Shown here: one piece after another, positions 25,501 through 37,825 of the stretch | Layout: every line of letters starts with the position of its first letter | Numbering within the stretch: position 1 is the stretch's first letter | From: Macrostomum hystrix | Lineage: Eukaryota > Platyhelminthes > Macrostomidae | Reading direction: 5' to 3' | Assembly: GCA_950097015.1 (NCBI GenBank) | Contig: CATNEN010000012.1 | Coordinates: forward strand, 2,845,501-2,909,500 | DNA length: 64,000 bases | Made by a program: the position numbers and the translations under genes | The notes under the pieces: generated by a model | What the model was told of the DNA's origin: nothing | Databases searched by the model: none | What the model saw: only the letters and a program-made list of their open reading frames with translations

Positions 25501-28500
25501 ACCTAACCCGACACACTGGGGGATTTGAAGGCAATGCAAAGATTTCTGACTATATAGCAAACTTGCAGATTGTGGCAATGATTATGACTGACAGAAATGA
25601 CAGTTTTGACTGTCGTAAAACACCACACAATTTGGCAGTGCTTTTGATGAAGAAGGAAATCCAATCTGTTGAAAATTTTCTTGGCATTCTCCTAACTAAT
25701 GACACGCCTGGTCATTCATTGTTTGAATTCGGAGAAAAAACATTATTTTGAATTCAAAATTGTTTTAAATAGCTTCAGTGGTGTCACTTGCCATTGAGTT
25801 TGTCATGTTTTTCTATTTCTAGTGGATAAAAACATGCAGTCAGAACACACAGAATGCCAGATCATTTTGTATTGATGCATTGAAAGTCCTGCATCAGCTG
25901 AGAATGGTAGATTTATGCTAGGCATGATAGAGGCAGCAGACTCTACGCATTCAGGTGTTTTGTTGCAAACGCATTGTTCCCCGTGTCATCTACAAGCCGG
26001 CGGCACTTCAGCCTCCCTGCAGTTTCCCTTATATTCTGTTTCCCATTCTCCGCAATGGATGGAGACACAAAAAACTATCAGCGATCCGTGGCGGCAGTCG
26101 GCCAAACCACCTGGGGGGTGGGAGAAAAATATTAATGGGATTTGAGCTGCGACACTGCCGGAGAGTGTCGCTGTGTTTGAAAGAAATAGAGTAGACAAGA
26201 GGACGCCGTGAAAGAAGACTAATAGAGAGAAGGCGAGGTGTGAAAACGATGAGGAATCTGCCGCAGCAGGCAGGGGAATGACCGGCCGGTGCTTAAAGAC
26301 TTTCCCCTGCCCACTGGCCTGGCAAACTGTGAGCTTCTTCACTCTCCCTGCCTTTGAGTTCTCCTTTTCAAATTCACCTGAATTGTGACCCTAGAGAGCT
26401 CGCTGAAGCGTGTCACTTCGCCCAGACATCCTGGATGCAGTTGTAGTGAGTGGCTGCTCAAAGCCTGGCCAAATGACGTCTGTGCTCAATAATTCTGTAC
26501 TAAATTTGCCAGTCAAAACTTTCAGTGCTGATGGCGGTGAAATTTAAGAATTTTTATCAGAAAATTAGACGGAGGGTCGGTGGCAGAGCGGTTAACGCAT
26601 TTGCCTCTCGCACCAAGGTCCCTGAGCTCGATTCCGCGGCGAGGCCACATTCATTTAGGGCGCGGCCGCGGAGAGAAGGCTTAGGGGCTTGTCGTGCAAT
26701 TTACGCCATTGAGGGCCAACCTGCAAGGCACAGTGAAGTGTACACTGCCTGACGATGAGAAAGTCAGGGCAGATGTACACACCTGTGTGAGCGAGTGCCT
26801 GAGTACAGTATCCGTGTGCGTGTGTGCTCAGGAGCCAGCGAAATGGGCAGAATTGCCTCCTCGCTGGCTGCGGGTCTAGTGTCACCAAATGATGTGCCAC
26901 TGCCCGCAGCCCTCCTGCAATTATTATTACATTATTATCAGACATTTCAGAAAGTTTTGGACAGCGCCACATGTATTTAGTGAGAGTGGATTGAAGTGAT
27001 GGAGACCTTGCAGAAGGGAGAGAAAGCTTTAGCGATTGCTGCTCAGTGGGATGAAATTTGACCGCGGAAACTAAAAAGAAATTCACAAGAGAGAGAGAGA
27101 GAGAAAAACAGAGAGAGAAGCAACGGAGAAACGTTTCTGCGTGCCAATTTCAGGTCTGCCAGCCGGCATTTCAGCAGCCATTCAGTGCCGTGAGAAGGAT
27201 GGCCGCCCCGCTGTGCCACTGCCCGCCATGGCAGCAACGGCAGCAGCAGGAAACTCAGAGACAACAATCAGAATAATTAAGCACTTTCACTTGAGTATCC
27301 AAGAGTAGCTGCGCTTGGTAAGAAGAGCAAAGAAATGGAGAGTTTCAGGGCCATTGTTTGCAGGTCCTACCCACCTACAACTGGTTTCTAAGTTCCCCAA
27401 TTTTGTGATAGAGAAATGTCTACAACAGTGAGCATGCAAATGGATGTTGCATCGGCTGGACAGACACTGAGAACTGCAATTATAGTAGCTGCTTGGCTGC
27501 TGTGTTGGCCGCTAGCATTTCGGGTGATGCAACAATAGTCAAGGTGCATCGAGCATGGCGTATAATTACTATAATAAATCCAGCAAGTATTTTATCAGTA
27601 GTTGGACATCTTTCACTAATAAGGTGTTCTCAGACCGAAGGCATGTGGGCTGCGGTTTTCGCTTGAATTACCAATTTTGATTAACGTAAAGCTATGGTGT
27701 CTGTCAGAATTAAAGAAATTTTTAGAAATGGATTCTAAAACTACAGCTAGAAAGAATTGAAATGCAGTTTCACCAGCCATTCAATTGTTATATATTGTTA
27801 TAGATACGTATCCATATAAATTAGACAGCTAAGAGAATCTGAGAAAGAACAATCGCTATCTGCTTCTTCTGTCACGGCTTTTGCAACTTACATCTAAAGA
27901 AACTTAGAAAATATGCGCGCGGCGCAGCCATATAGTGCGAGAAATTTTAGCCAAATGTGGCAACTTTCAATTCACAAGCGAGCAGTTCTATTCGCACAGA
28001 ATAAACTGGCTCGCTTAGATACACTATAGACTGAATTGAGATTCCTTTCAAGCGGAAAGCAGACAATAAATAAATGAGGTCTCTCTCTCTCTTCTCCACT
28101 ATAGGCGCTGCTTAGGTGGGAAATCTGAGACATTGTGTCGCTTCTAGTGTTAAATGACAACTGAAATCGGCAAGTGGTTGGCTCTGTGCTTGGACAATGG
28201 GAGACAATGTATCTTTTTACATATACAAGCTAGCTAACTATAAAAATTTTCGAAAGCCAGATTTTTTGTTTGTTTAATTATAATCTGAAATATATATGAC
28301 GCGTCGTAAAAATTGTAGTTTTGTATTGTAGAATGCGGCAGAGACGACAATAAGCTTATTCTACTCGTATACTCAACAAGTGAATGTTGTTGAGATTAAT
28401 GCATATTCCTATATAGGATGCGTTTGAGCAAGCCGCAGAAAAACTGACTCATATCAGGTCTGATATCAAACAGCAGGTGGGTACCAGCCTCCCTAACTGC

Positions 28501-29248
28501 AGATAATGATGATGCGGATGAGGATGGGATCATAGGTCAGTTTTGGCACTGTGGGATTTCATTTCCCAGTCAGTTTTTTAAGGCTTACCCAGTGGTGGTA
28601 GAGATGATGGAATGGACCGGCTATTGTTATTCAGCTTTGGGCTTTAATGCGTCACCACCGACTCCTAACAATTTATGATGCGGAGTCAGCAGTGCAAGGC
28701 AACTCCAAGGCAAGTTTAATTGATTGACTATGCGATGAAAATAATATTGATAACGCCGAAAACTAACTGGGTGCGTTGGATTGAGAGAGGCATAGCAACA
28801 ACAATGCTAAAACATTATTGCCATGAGAATGACCTCAAATTTGTTGAAAACAAACCCCAATGCACCCAATTTTCCTCATCTGTTGATAAGGTTATGGGGA
28901 TGAACCTTTTCACACTCTTTGAACTCACCTGCCGGCCATTGATGAAGCATTGCCGCACAGTCAGGTTGCGCGGCAATCCGACAGCATTGGAGGCAGGCGA
29001 TGCCGCCCGATTGTGCACAATGTAGGTGGCCGTCCGCTCCAGCTCTTCGCTAGATGTCGACTCGACCGACGATGCGACGGTGAGGACGGATGCTGGTGGC
29101 GGAGAGGTCGGATGTGTCTTCAGCTGCTTGGACGAAGGCGATGACGTCGAATCGCTAGGACTGCTATCTGGCAGCGACAGTGCTGATTGGGACAGCTGCT
29201 GGTGTTGCTGCTGCTGCTGCTGGGGACTAGACAGCTGTTGCTGGGAGG
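20885..29248 (-). CDS. PRDM1: PRDM1/Blimp-1-like PR-domain zinc-finger transcription factor (5' end missing)
   Basis: Three exons join in frame: 29248-28929, 23445-23073 and 22626-20885, with introns of 5.5 kb and 446 bp. The first exon has ATYIVHN and [10 protein letters not shown], matching the region before the PRDM1 PR domain. The second has [23 protein letters not shown] and [10 protein letters not shown], all PR/SET landmarks. The third holds a Gln/Pro/His-rich linker and five zinc fingers in the PRDM1 order. Four are C2H2 ([40 protein letters not shown]) and the fifth is C2HC, ending GAC. An acidic C-terminal tail follows. PRDM1 proteins are nuclear, DNA-binding repressors of differentiation programmes. 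The PR domain looks shortened in its middle and carries a Gln run. Exon 29248 starts out of phase, so at least one upstream exon exists that I could not place. About 811 residues are recovered. The family assignment is secure; the exact exon ends are inferred. Confidence 0.9.
22519..22556 (-). repeat. CAG/CTG run encoding poly-Gln in PRDM1-like exon
   Basis: About twelve consecutive CTG triplets on the + strand encode a Gln stretch on the minus strand near the start of the third exon. Further Gln and His-Gln clusters lie at about 22270-22300 and in the first exon near 29200-29230. Confidence 0.85.
26572..26938 (+). mobile_element. SINE family B, full-length-looking, in PRDM1-like intron
   Basis: Starts with a tRNA-like head: a box-A-like TGGCAGAGCGGTTAACG, then GCTCGATTCC in the box-B position. 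The body (GGCTTGTCGTGCAATTTACG, GTGTACACTGCCTGACGATG, GAAATGGGCAGAATTGCCTC) recurs in the copies near 59.7 and 60.6 kb. The tail is an ATT-rich run. It lies antisense to the host gene within the 5.5-kb intron. The head resembles a Leu/Ser-type tRNA, but I cannot identify the source tRNA with certainty. Confidence 0.85.
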
Positions 29249-31465
29249 CTGCGAGGACGGAGGACGTGAAGTTGATTACTTTCAATTTTAAAAGCGAATT
29301 TCTCAAAAATATTTTCTAAGTCTCCAAGTTCAATGCAATATGAGGTAGTTAAACTTTGGTAGCTTAGCTCACAATGTCTGCCAGGATTTGTACAGCACCA
29401 CCGCAGCTGTTGATTCAACTAGCATAACAACCCGAAACCAAACATAGCAAAGCAGTGGAGAAGGCAGGTGTTTAGGTCCTACAGTTCCATTTAGAAAGAT
29501 TGAAAAAAACTTAGAGATCAGTGGAAAGAAACTAAGGAAGAAGTTTATACAAATGGCTCCCATTTTTTATATTTACAGACAAACACAATTGTACATACAT
29601 ACACGAACTAACGGGGAGACACTTTGTGAATTTAACAGCCATAAAAGAATATACAAATAAGAATTGCGTCCCACTGCTTACACTTACAGAGACAGTAAGA
29701 TCCTAGACCGACAACCATTTAGTGAGTGTGTTCGGAGCAACAATATTGTTTGATAATGGAATCTGTTTCAGAGTGAAATATTGCTTCAAATCGCAGCCAT
29801 TTTCTATGTAAATAGTTATTCTAGTCTCTAAAAATTAGATAGATTGCGGCTTCGGTGATAGTGGCGACTATTTAGCCAAATTTCTAATGCTTCTTGAGCA
29901 CACTGCAGGTGGCGCGGCCTGGGGTGGTCGGCCGACTGCTTTCTCCCAACATTTTCTCCCTTTCTCCTCTCTGACCAAGCCCGCGCCACCCCCATTGGCT
30001 GGGGCCGGCCCTACTCAGTGACAGTTCTCGCTGCTCATTGGCCAGAGTTTGGCCCCTGCTCGGGAGACTACCCCAGTCTGCTATTCTCACTCTTGATTTC
30101 CTTTGAGCAGGCGGGGGTGGAAGTGTCCGGGTTTTTTGAGTCGGGGCGATTGTCCACCAACGGCCAATCGTTAAGCAAGACCGTTTCTATCATGGAATTA
30201 GATTTTGAGCATTTGCAGTCACCTGTACTTACTACTTGAAGTCGCATGTCACTTTGAAAATCAGTTTTCTTCAGTCTTAGGGCAGACTTTTTATCTACGA
30301 GCAATATTAAAATTGATTAACAATGGCTTTATTTAAAACCGATTTCTTGACTTTGAACTAAATAAATGCCAAATTAGGGATGCTATATTCAGGGTTATAT
30401 TAAAAAAATCAGTGAAACAGCCGCAGGGAAATCTTCCCAAATCCCGAATCCCAATTCCCAATTCTCAAGATCTCGATCTATAGTGAGTCGTGTTCTATTT
30501 GAAGCAAAAAGATTTCCTATTCATCTATCAAACAGTTCCAGGACTTTTTCATTCTCAGATTTATTCCTACATTCCCCCATGAAAGGGTTTTGTGCTCTAG
30601 CTGTGCTCAAACAATTTTCAGTTCCACCATTGTCCTGCCTTGTCAAATACTTTCTTACCCATCACCGAGACCGCTTTAAAATCGCTTAGATTTTTTCCTC
30701 ATTGAATTTCTAGACACCTGCGCCCCCACTCACAAGTGAACAATGGGACAGATCTAGATGCTCACAGATCGAATCGAACCCCACCCGGAACCGAGAGACT
30801 GGGAACGGAGCCATCAATTTCGTTGGGGATTGTGAACACCGTTGCATGCTTCATTGGTGAAAGGCTGGAACTATAATGATCAGTTCAATCCCGAAACGGC
30901 CTTTCACCCGTCGAATTGAGATGCCTCAGTAAGATAGGACTTCAAAAAGAATTTTCAAATTGTTAAGAATAGAGAATTATGACCGTAAAAAATTTGGAAC
31001 ATTTTTGCATTTAAGTTGAACTCATTATGATTGATTTTAAAATTGAGCATAAAAAATACCTGATCGGAACAATGCAAGTGAAGTGATGGAGCTAAGAGTC
31101 ACATTATAAGCTATCTTTTTTCACTGTTATCCCAATTGGGATCTGATAATTTAGAGCTCATTTTGATAGAGAGAAAGAAATGAGCACTTATCAGAATTTG
31201 AATGGATATAGGGCTCTTGTTGTCAACTTGGCAAAATCAGTTTTCTGTTTGACGCGCACTTGTAACCTAGTCTGCATTTCTAGTGGTGCTTTGTTAATTT
31301 GTCATTTCCCCCCTTTTTCAGAACGAAAATTATTAATTGATGTTGATTGTAACTGCAAAATTGTCATAAATTTAAGTCTGCGAACGGCAATACTTTATTC
31401 GTTAAATTCTTGAACTTTAGTGTTGCATTTTTTATTTGCTTGAATTTACGGATATTGCAGCTTTT
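29249..31465. other. unique stretch upstream of recovered PRDM1-like exons
   Basis: Should contain the intron, and possibly upstream exons, of the PRDM1-like gene. I found no convincing coding exon on the minus strand. No arrays or recognisable transposons occur in it. Confidence 0.4.
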
Positions 31466-32153
31466 CGGGTTTATTGCAGTTTCGGGTTTATCACAGTTTC
31501 GGGTTTATTGCAGTTTCAGGTTTATTGCAGTTTCGGGTTTATTGCAGTTTCGAGTTTATCACAGTTTCGGGTTTGTCACAGTTTCGGATTTATCACAGTT
31601 TCGGGTTTATTGCAGTTTCGGGTTTATCACAGTTTCGGGTTTATCACAGTTTCGGGTTTATCACAGTTTCGGGTTTATCACAGTTTCGGGTTTTTCACAG
31701 TTTCGTGTTTATTGCAGTTTCGGGTTTATCACAGTTTCGGGTTTTTCACAGTTTCGGGTTTATTGCAGTTTCGGGTTTATTGCAGTTTCGGGTTTATTGC
31801 AGTTTCGGGTTTATCACAGTTTCGGGTTTTTCACAGTTTCGTGTTTATTGCAGTTTCGGGTTTATCACAGTTTCGGGTTTTTCACAGTTTCGGGTTTATT
31901 GCAGTTTCGGGTTTATTGCAGTTTCGGGTTTATTGCAGTTTCGGGTTTATTGCAGTTTCGGGTTTATTGCAGTTTCGGGTTTATTGCAGTTTCGGGTTTA
32001 TTGCAGTTTCGGGTTTATTGCAGTTTCGGGTTTATTGCAGTTTCGGGTTTATTGCAGTTTCGGGTTTATTGCAGTTTCGGGTTTATTGCAGTTTCGGGTT
32101 TATTGTTGTTTCGGGTTTATTGCAGTTTCGGGTTTATTGCAGTTTCGGGTTGT
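31466..32153. repeat. 17-bp minisatellite
   Basis: About 40 copies of the unit GGGTTTATTGCAGTTTC. Variants are TATCACAG, TTTCACAG and TGTCACAG in the middle. The period of 17 rotates the frame and all three + frames are open, which explains the long Phe/Val/Ser-rich open frames. Confidence 0.96.
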
Positions 32154-32736
32154 TTAACGCTATCCTACGCTTTCCCACCTTCAGTTCTATGCGGGAGTGC
32201 AAATGTCGCACGCAGCTCTTATCTCTAAGATGTGGTCTCACTGATAACGGGGCCCGATTTCACGGGAGTGAAAGGCCCTTTTATTTCCCCATAATAATTA
32301 TAATCTAGCCAAACTAGCGCCCATTCTATCAAACAGGCCTTGGACAATAATAATAGCTCATAGATTGTTTGACATTATAAAACCATAGTAAGAGACCAGA
32401 GCTATAAGTTCAAAGTGTCCTCACATGTCCGGAGTCAAAACAGATTCTATTTCACTCGCAAAAATATTACTATTTTGTTATATTATGCCATGCTATATTA
32501 AAATAAATGTAGGATTGTTTTGTTTACCGGGGCTTGTCTGCCAAATTGTCTCTGCAGGCAGGTTAAGATTGAAAAGTGCAGAGCACAGTGATATTATTGT
32601 AATCATTATTGATACTATTAGCCTGTTTATCTAGTCTGAATGCTTGCAATGTACTGTACACTTCATGACTCTCAATGGCATCTTCAACGAAATTCGTTCA
32701 ATGCGCTAATTTTAATAAACATTAAAAGCTCCACTG
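32154..32736. other. unique spacer, nothing recognised
   Basis: AT-rich DNA between two minisatellites. No gene, RNA or mobile element was recognised. Confidence 0.45.
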
Positions 32737-33440
32737 AACTCCCAATATCCTGAAATCCCAAGATCTTGAAATCCCAAGATCCTGAAATCCCAAGATCCTA
32801 AAATCCCAAGATCCTAAAATCCCAATATCATGAAATCCCAAGATCCTGAAATCCCAAGATCTTGAAATCCCAAGATCCTGAAATCCCAATATCCTAAAAT
32901 CCCAAGATCTTAAAATCCCAAGATCCTGAACTCCCAAGATCCTGAAACCCATATATCCTAAAATCCCAAGATCCTGAAATCCCAAGATCCTGAACTCCCA
33001 AGATCCTAGAATCCCAAGATCCTGAAATCCCAAGATCCTGAAATCCCAAGATCCTGAAATCCCAAGATCCTAAAATCCCAATATCCTGAACTCCCGAAAT
33101 CCTGCAATCCCAAGATCTTGAAATCCCAAGATCATGAAATCCCAAGATCCTAAAATCCAAAGATCCTAAAATCCCAAGATCCTAAAATCCCAAGATCCTA
33201 AAATCCCAAGATCCTGCAATCCCAATATCCTAAAATCCCAAGATCCTGAACTCCCAAGATTCTGAACTGCCAAGATCCTGAACTCCCAAGATCCTGAACT
33301 CCCAAGATCCTAAAATCCCAAGATCCTAAAATCCCAAGATCCTGAACTCCCAAGATCCTGAACTCCCAAGATCCTGAAATCCCAATATCATGAAATCCCA
33401 ATATCATGAAATCCCAAGATCCTGACATCCCAAGATCCAG
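32737..33440. repeat. 16-bp minisatellite
   Basis: About 44 copies of the 16-bp unit GATCCTGAAATCCCAA. Variants are TAAAATC, GAACTC, TATCATG and TATCCT. The array degrades to 33480. Minus-strand open frames (Gly-Ile-Leu-Gly-rich) follow from the repeat. Confidence 0.95.
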
Positions 33441-33480
33441 AAATTCCAGGATGAAAAAATCCCAATATCATAAAATCCGC

Positions 33481-34427
33481 ATTGTCCCAACATCCTCAAA
33501 TAGGCATTTTTATCTCTAAATTCTCTAATATCTAAATCGGAAATGCCATAAAACGTTACAAACTTTTCAAAATTAGCTCGTAAGTCAATGGAAAGCTCGA
33601 TTTTCTCAGATTTCTATAAAACGCACCTAGCATTGAACACACTACCCAATTAAACTGCCTAGCATCTACGCTGGTTTTAGGCTCAATTTCTCACTAGTTT
33701 CCCGGTGGCAACCAAATCGTTGGGATCAAGGATGCGTTACAGGAAAAGGCTAATTGTTTTCCACTTGGCTACCGAATAGAAAACTACTCGAAATTCGAGG
33801 GAGACAATCATTTTTTACAAAAACTTCTCCCTGTCTCACCGCCATTCGTCGATATCGAACGAGGATCTGTGGAACTGTGAGTACGCGTTAATAGGGGAAC
33901 AAGGACTCCACACACTCCAAGGCTAATTGGCATCGAGTGGAGTTGGGTCTGGCATGCAGGAGTCTGTGAGTGTGAGATCAGCTCAAGTGATCGGCCTGAA
34001 GTGTGCGCTCTTGTGTGTCGGACGGTTGAACAAATTGGCTCCTCCGAACACTGAAGGTGCCATTCCTACCTTAGAGACGGTTGAAAAGTGTTTTTTTCTA
34101 ATTTCATACACGCGTAAGCTTTCCGAAGGCGCTTTTTGAAGATATCTTCGACCTTGATGGGACCAAAAAATAGGACGGGGCTCCTAAGCAACTACGCCCG
34201 CTCAGTAAAGCAACTGAGTAGCTACGAGTACTTGTACTTACTGATCGGCAGGTGGTCTGACACTAATGAGGCATTAAGTAGGTTAGAAATAGGAAATTAT
34301 AATAGAAGGCTTGTACGAAGAGTGAGAGGAAGACAGGTAGCTTGGGATAAGGAGAGGTAGATTGTGATGGGAGGTGTAGAGTGAGAGGAGAGGTGGAGTG
34401 AGAGGAGAGATAGTGAGATTGAGAGGA
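33481..34427. other. unique spacer, nothing recognised
   Basis: Complex DNA between arrays. Open frames near 33927-34139 and 34136-34360 match no known family. Confidence 0.45.
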
Positions 34428-34792
34428 AGTTTAGAGTGAGAGTAAGAGATGTAGAGTGAGAGTAAGAGATGTAGAGTGAGAGTAGGAGATGTAGAGTGAG
34501 AGTAAGATATGTAGAGTGAGAGTAGGAGATGTAGAGTGAGAGTAAGATATGTAGAGTGAGAGTAGGAGATGTAGAGTGAGAGTAGGAGATGTAGAGTGAG
34601 AGTAGGAGATGTAGAGTGAGAGTAGCAGATGTAGAGTGAGAGTAGCAGATGTAGAGTGAGAGTAGGAGATTTAGAGTGAGAGTAGCAGATGTAGAGTGAG
34701 AGTAGGAGATGTAGAGTGAGAGTAGCAGATGTAGAGTGAGAGTAGGAGATGTAGAGTGAGAGTAGGAGATGTAGAGTGAGAGTAAGAGATGT
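34428..34792. repeat. 20-bp purine-rich minisatellite
   Basis: About 18 copies of GTAGAGTGAGAGTAGGAGAT. Variants are AAGAGAT, AAGATAT and GCAGAT. The + strand is nearly all purine and T. Confidence 0.95.
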
Positions 34793-36011
34793 GAGGATGG
34801 GATGAGGGAACATAAATTAATTTTTCACGTGGCACTGTTAAAGTTTGTAACGCGTATTTTGCCGACAGCAGTATGTTCCGTACATCATCCATAAAGAGCA
34901 GAAATAAATATTCTGTTCAAGCGCTGAAATGAAATGAGGAAGTCGCATATACTTTCCCTAGCTCTCCCCTCCCTGTTGTCTTTTCGTTGGCCTGGAGCTG
35001 GTATTGCGGAGAAACAGAATCATTACTTATATATACTAGCTATTGTTATAATGTTTCAGTTCATTCTATAGCAATAATAGGCGATCGCAGGGTAGGCTAT
35101 CCATAATATGCAATATCATCTGGGGGGTGGGTGGGTGGTTACAGCCGGCCAGAAGAGGATCCACCAGTTATTTTCTAATATCATTTTTTATGAAAAGGGG
35201 AAGTTTATAGGCGCGGACAATGGCCGTGGCGGTGGCGGCGGCGTCAGTTGAATAGGGAGAGAAAGCGGGATCTCTTCTAGAGGAAAAATGGTGAGTGAGT
35301 GTGTGTTTGCGGGAACAAGGCAGCGAGTGAGGGGAGAAAATGGTAAAGCTATACCAGCATGCTACTCTTGGTCGCTTTGAGCTGGCATTTTTACGCCTGA
35401 ATTATTAGGCTATATTGCAGCCTTAAAACTGCAGGTTCAACTTTGTTGAGGATTTAAGACTTGAAAAAAATGGGAAGCAAATTGACTTGCTGGCTGGATG
35501 CGGGCTTCCATGAGACAAATGCGAACTCCGATTGCAAAGCTTTTTTTACGCCCAGTCGTCAGAACTGTCAGATCCCATAATATATAAATATATCAATAGA
35601 TATAGCGATCTATTTCTGTCACAGCTAAACATAAAACTAGCTTTTAAAACTTGAATCCGCTATTGGTTGTTATCCATCAGCTGTATAGGAGGGGAAATAT
35701 ATTTTTATGGTTTGTGATCGGACTGGCAAATGATCATCACGGATGGAGAAATATATTTTTTGTTGCGTTTTTTTTTCTAATCAATTTGGGGATATTTCTG
35801 CCACCTGACCAGCACAGCTCTGGCAACACCTCTCCAATTTGGTTAATTACCAGCAACTGGTGCTGGTCCATTGCTGCTAGCTGAGACTGGGATACAGATG
35901 AGTCAACTCATCACATTTTCCTCACTTGCAATTCTTCACTTTATTAGGTGTAGTAAATCCACTAAATAAGCTTTTGTACTGGGTAGCAGAGCCAACCCTG
36001 CGACGGGGAGA
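34793..36011. other. unique spacer, nothing recognised
   Basis: About 1.2 kb of complex DNA with a G-rich run near 35120-35140 and a short GGC-rich stretch near 35230. No gene was recognised. Confidence 0.45.
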
Positions 36012-36470
36012 GAGTGAACTGCCTAGGAGTGACCCACTGGAGAGAGTGAACTGCCAAGGAGTGACCCAGTGGAGAGAGTGAACTGCCAAGTAGTGACCCA
36101 CTGGAGAGAGTAAACTGCCAAGGAGTGACCCAGTGGAGAGAGTGAACTGCCTAGGAGTGACCCACTGGAGAGAGTAAACTGCCAAGGAGTGACCCACTGG
36201 AGAGAGTGAACTGCCGAAGAGTGACACCCACTGGAGAGAGTGAACTGCCAAGGAGTGACCCACTGGAGAGAGTGAACTGCCAAGTAGTGACCCACTGGAG
36301 AGAGTGAACTGCCAAGGAGTGACCCAGTGGAGAGAGTGAACTGCCAAGGAGTGACCCAGTGGAGAGAGTGAACTGCCGAAGAGTGACCCAGTGGAGAGAG
36401 TGAACTGCCGAAGAGTGACCCAGTGGAGAGAGTGAACTGCCGAAGAGTGACAGCCACTGGAGAGAGTGAA
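36012..36470. repeat. 32-bp minisatellite
   Basis: About 14 copies of a 32-bp unit: GAGTGACCCACTGGAGAGAG followed by TGAACTGCCAAG. Variants are CCAGTGG, GCCGAAG, GCCTAG and CAAGTAG. Confidence 0.95.
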
Positions 36471-37092
36471 CTGACTCCCTCCCAAGTCTAAGATAGTGAA
36501 CTTAGCACTGGAAAAGTTTTTTCAATTTGCAAAGATTTTGTTGCAAGCTGAACAGCCCAGGACCAGAACATCCTTGTTAGTGCGCGATAAGTAAATTATT
36601 TTCACTGGTGGCCCACAGCGGTGTCCGAGTATAAAATCAGAGTAAATGACTAAATAGATTCTATTTGCTGCAGAAAAGGGTATGAATGAAACGGTTCTCA
36701 ACTCAATTAGTTGTCATGCCTTATCAGTGAAGTTCTTCAGCCAGCTAGAAAACAAAACTACCCAAGATAACTGAGCAGGCCAAAGCAGGTGCTTTTATTT
36801 CCCTTTTTCTTATCTCGCGTCCTCAGTGTTTTGCTACTACTAGCTAACTTCAGATTCCTAGCAAGTGAAGTGGCCGTGAGTTTACTTCCACCGGCACAAC
36901 TTTTCAGGGGGGCGTATGCCTTTTTATCGAATTCGCATAAGGGAAGTTATAGAAAAAGTTTGCCTTATCATGCAGCAAAGTGTTTCTGCGTGTAGAAATC
37001 TCAAAATCAACGGTCTGCCCCGTCCTGCTTGAGAATTTTTTCTTAACTTCCCATTTTTAGATTTCCTTCAAATTCGAAGTTCGGACATTTGT
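36471..37092. other. unique spacer, nothing recognised
   Basis: Complex DNA between arrays. A 68-codon open frame at 36789-36995 matches nothing I know. Confidence 0.45.
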
Positions 37093-37380
37093 ACAGTTTT
37101 GGGTTTTGTACAGTTTAGGGTTTGTACAGTTTTGGGTTTTGTACAGTTTTGGGTTTGTACAGTTTAGGGTTTGTACAGTTTTGGGTTTTGTACAGTTTTG
37201 GGTTTGTACAGTATCGGATTTGTACAATTTCGGGTTTGTACAATTTCGGGTTTGAAGATATTCGGATTTGTACAGTTTTGTGTTTGTACAGTTTTGTGTT
37301 TGTACAGTTTTGTGTTTGTACAGTTTTGTGTTTGTACAGTTTTGGGTTTTTCAGTTTTGGGTTTGTGTAGTTTCGGGTTT
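37093..37380. repeat. 16-17 bp minisatellite related to the 31.5-kb array
   Basis: About 18 copies of GTACAGTTTTGGGTTT. Variants are TTTCGGGTTT, TTTAGGGTTT and TTTTGTGTTT. It shares the core CAGTTT(C/T)GGGTTT with the array at 31466-32153. Confidence 0.93.
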
Positions 37381-37825
37381 GCTGAGATGAGATTCGGGTT
37401 TTTTAATTAGGTTTTGTAGACTTCCGTATTTTCTTCTGCAATTCCTGAATGTTTTAGATTAGTTTAAGCCATTGCACTGTCTCTCTCTGTAAGTGAAACA
37501 AAAAGCAACGAAAAAAACCGCGCGAGAACGCACAGCCCGCTAGTGGAAGAAGATTGTATTGAGTAAGTATAACTTTTTACGTTGCAGGTATTTTTACTCA
37601 CGACAAAAGCCGCAGTGGCTTATCTTATCTCTAGTCTGAGCTCGATTCTCTCAGCGACCTGGCTGAGAGTTCCCGCTAAAATCACAGCCCAGGCAAATTT
37701 CACGAATAGAAAGCCTGTGTCTGACTTCATATTCGAAAACTTTTGACTCACCACTAGAGACATTGCTTCGTGTACAACTTCACCTAGCCCATTCACACAG
37801 TTCTAAGCCTAGGTGATTAAGGAAG
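37381..37825. other. unique spacer, nothing recognised
   Basis: Short complex DNA between arrays. No gene or RNA was recognised. Confidence 0.45.

Noticed and set aside
26572-26650. A tRNA gene in the PRDM1-like intron
   Set aside because: It is the head of SINE family B, with a poor box B and two further copies carrying the same body.
31466-32153. Telomere-like or coding repeat (GGGTTTATTGCAGTTTC)
   Set aside because: The unit is 17 bp and internal, with no match to known telomere repeats. The open frames rotate through the array.
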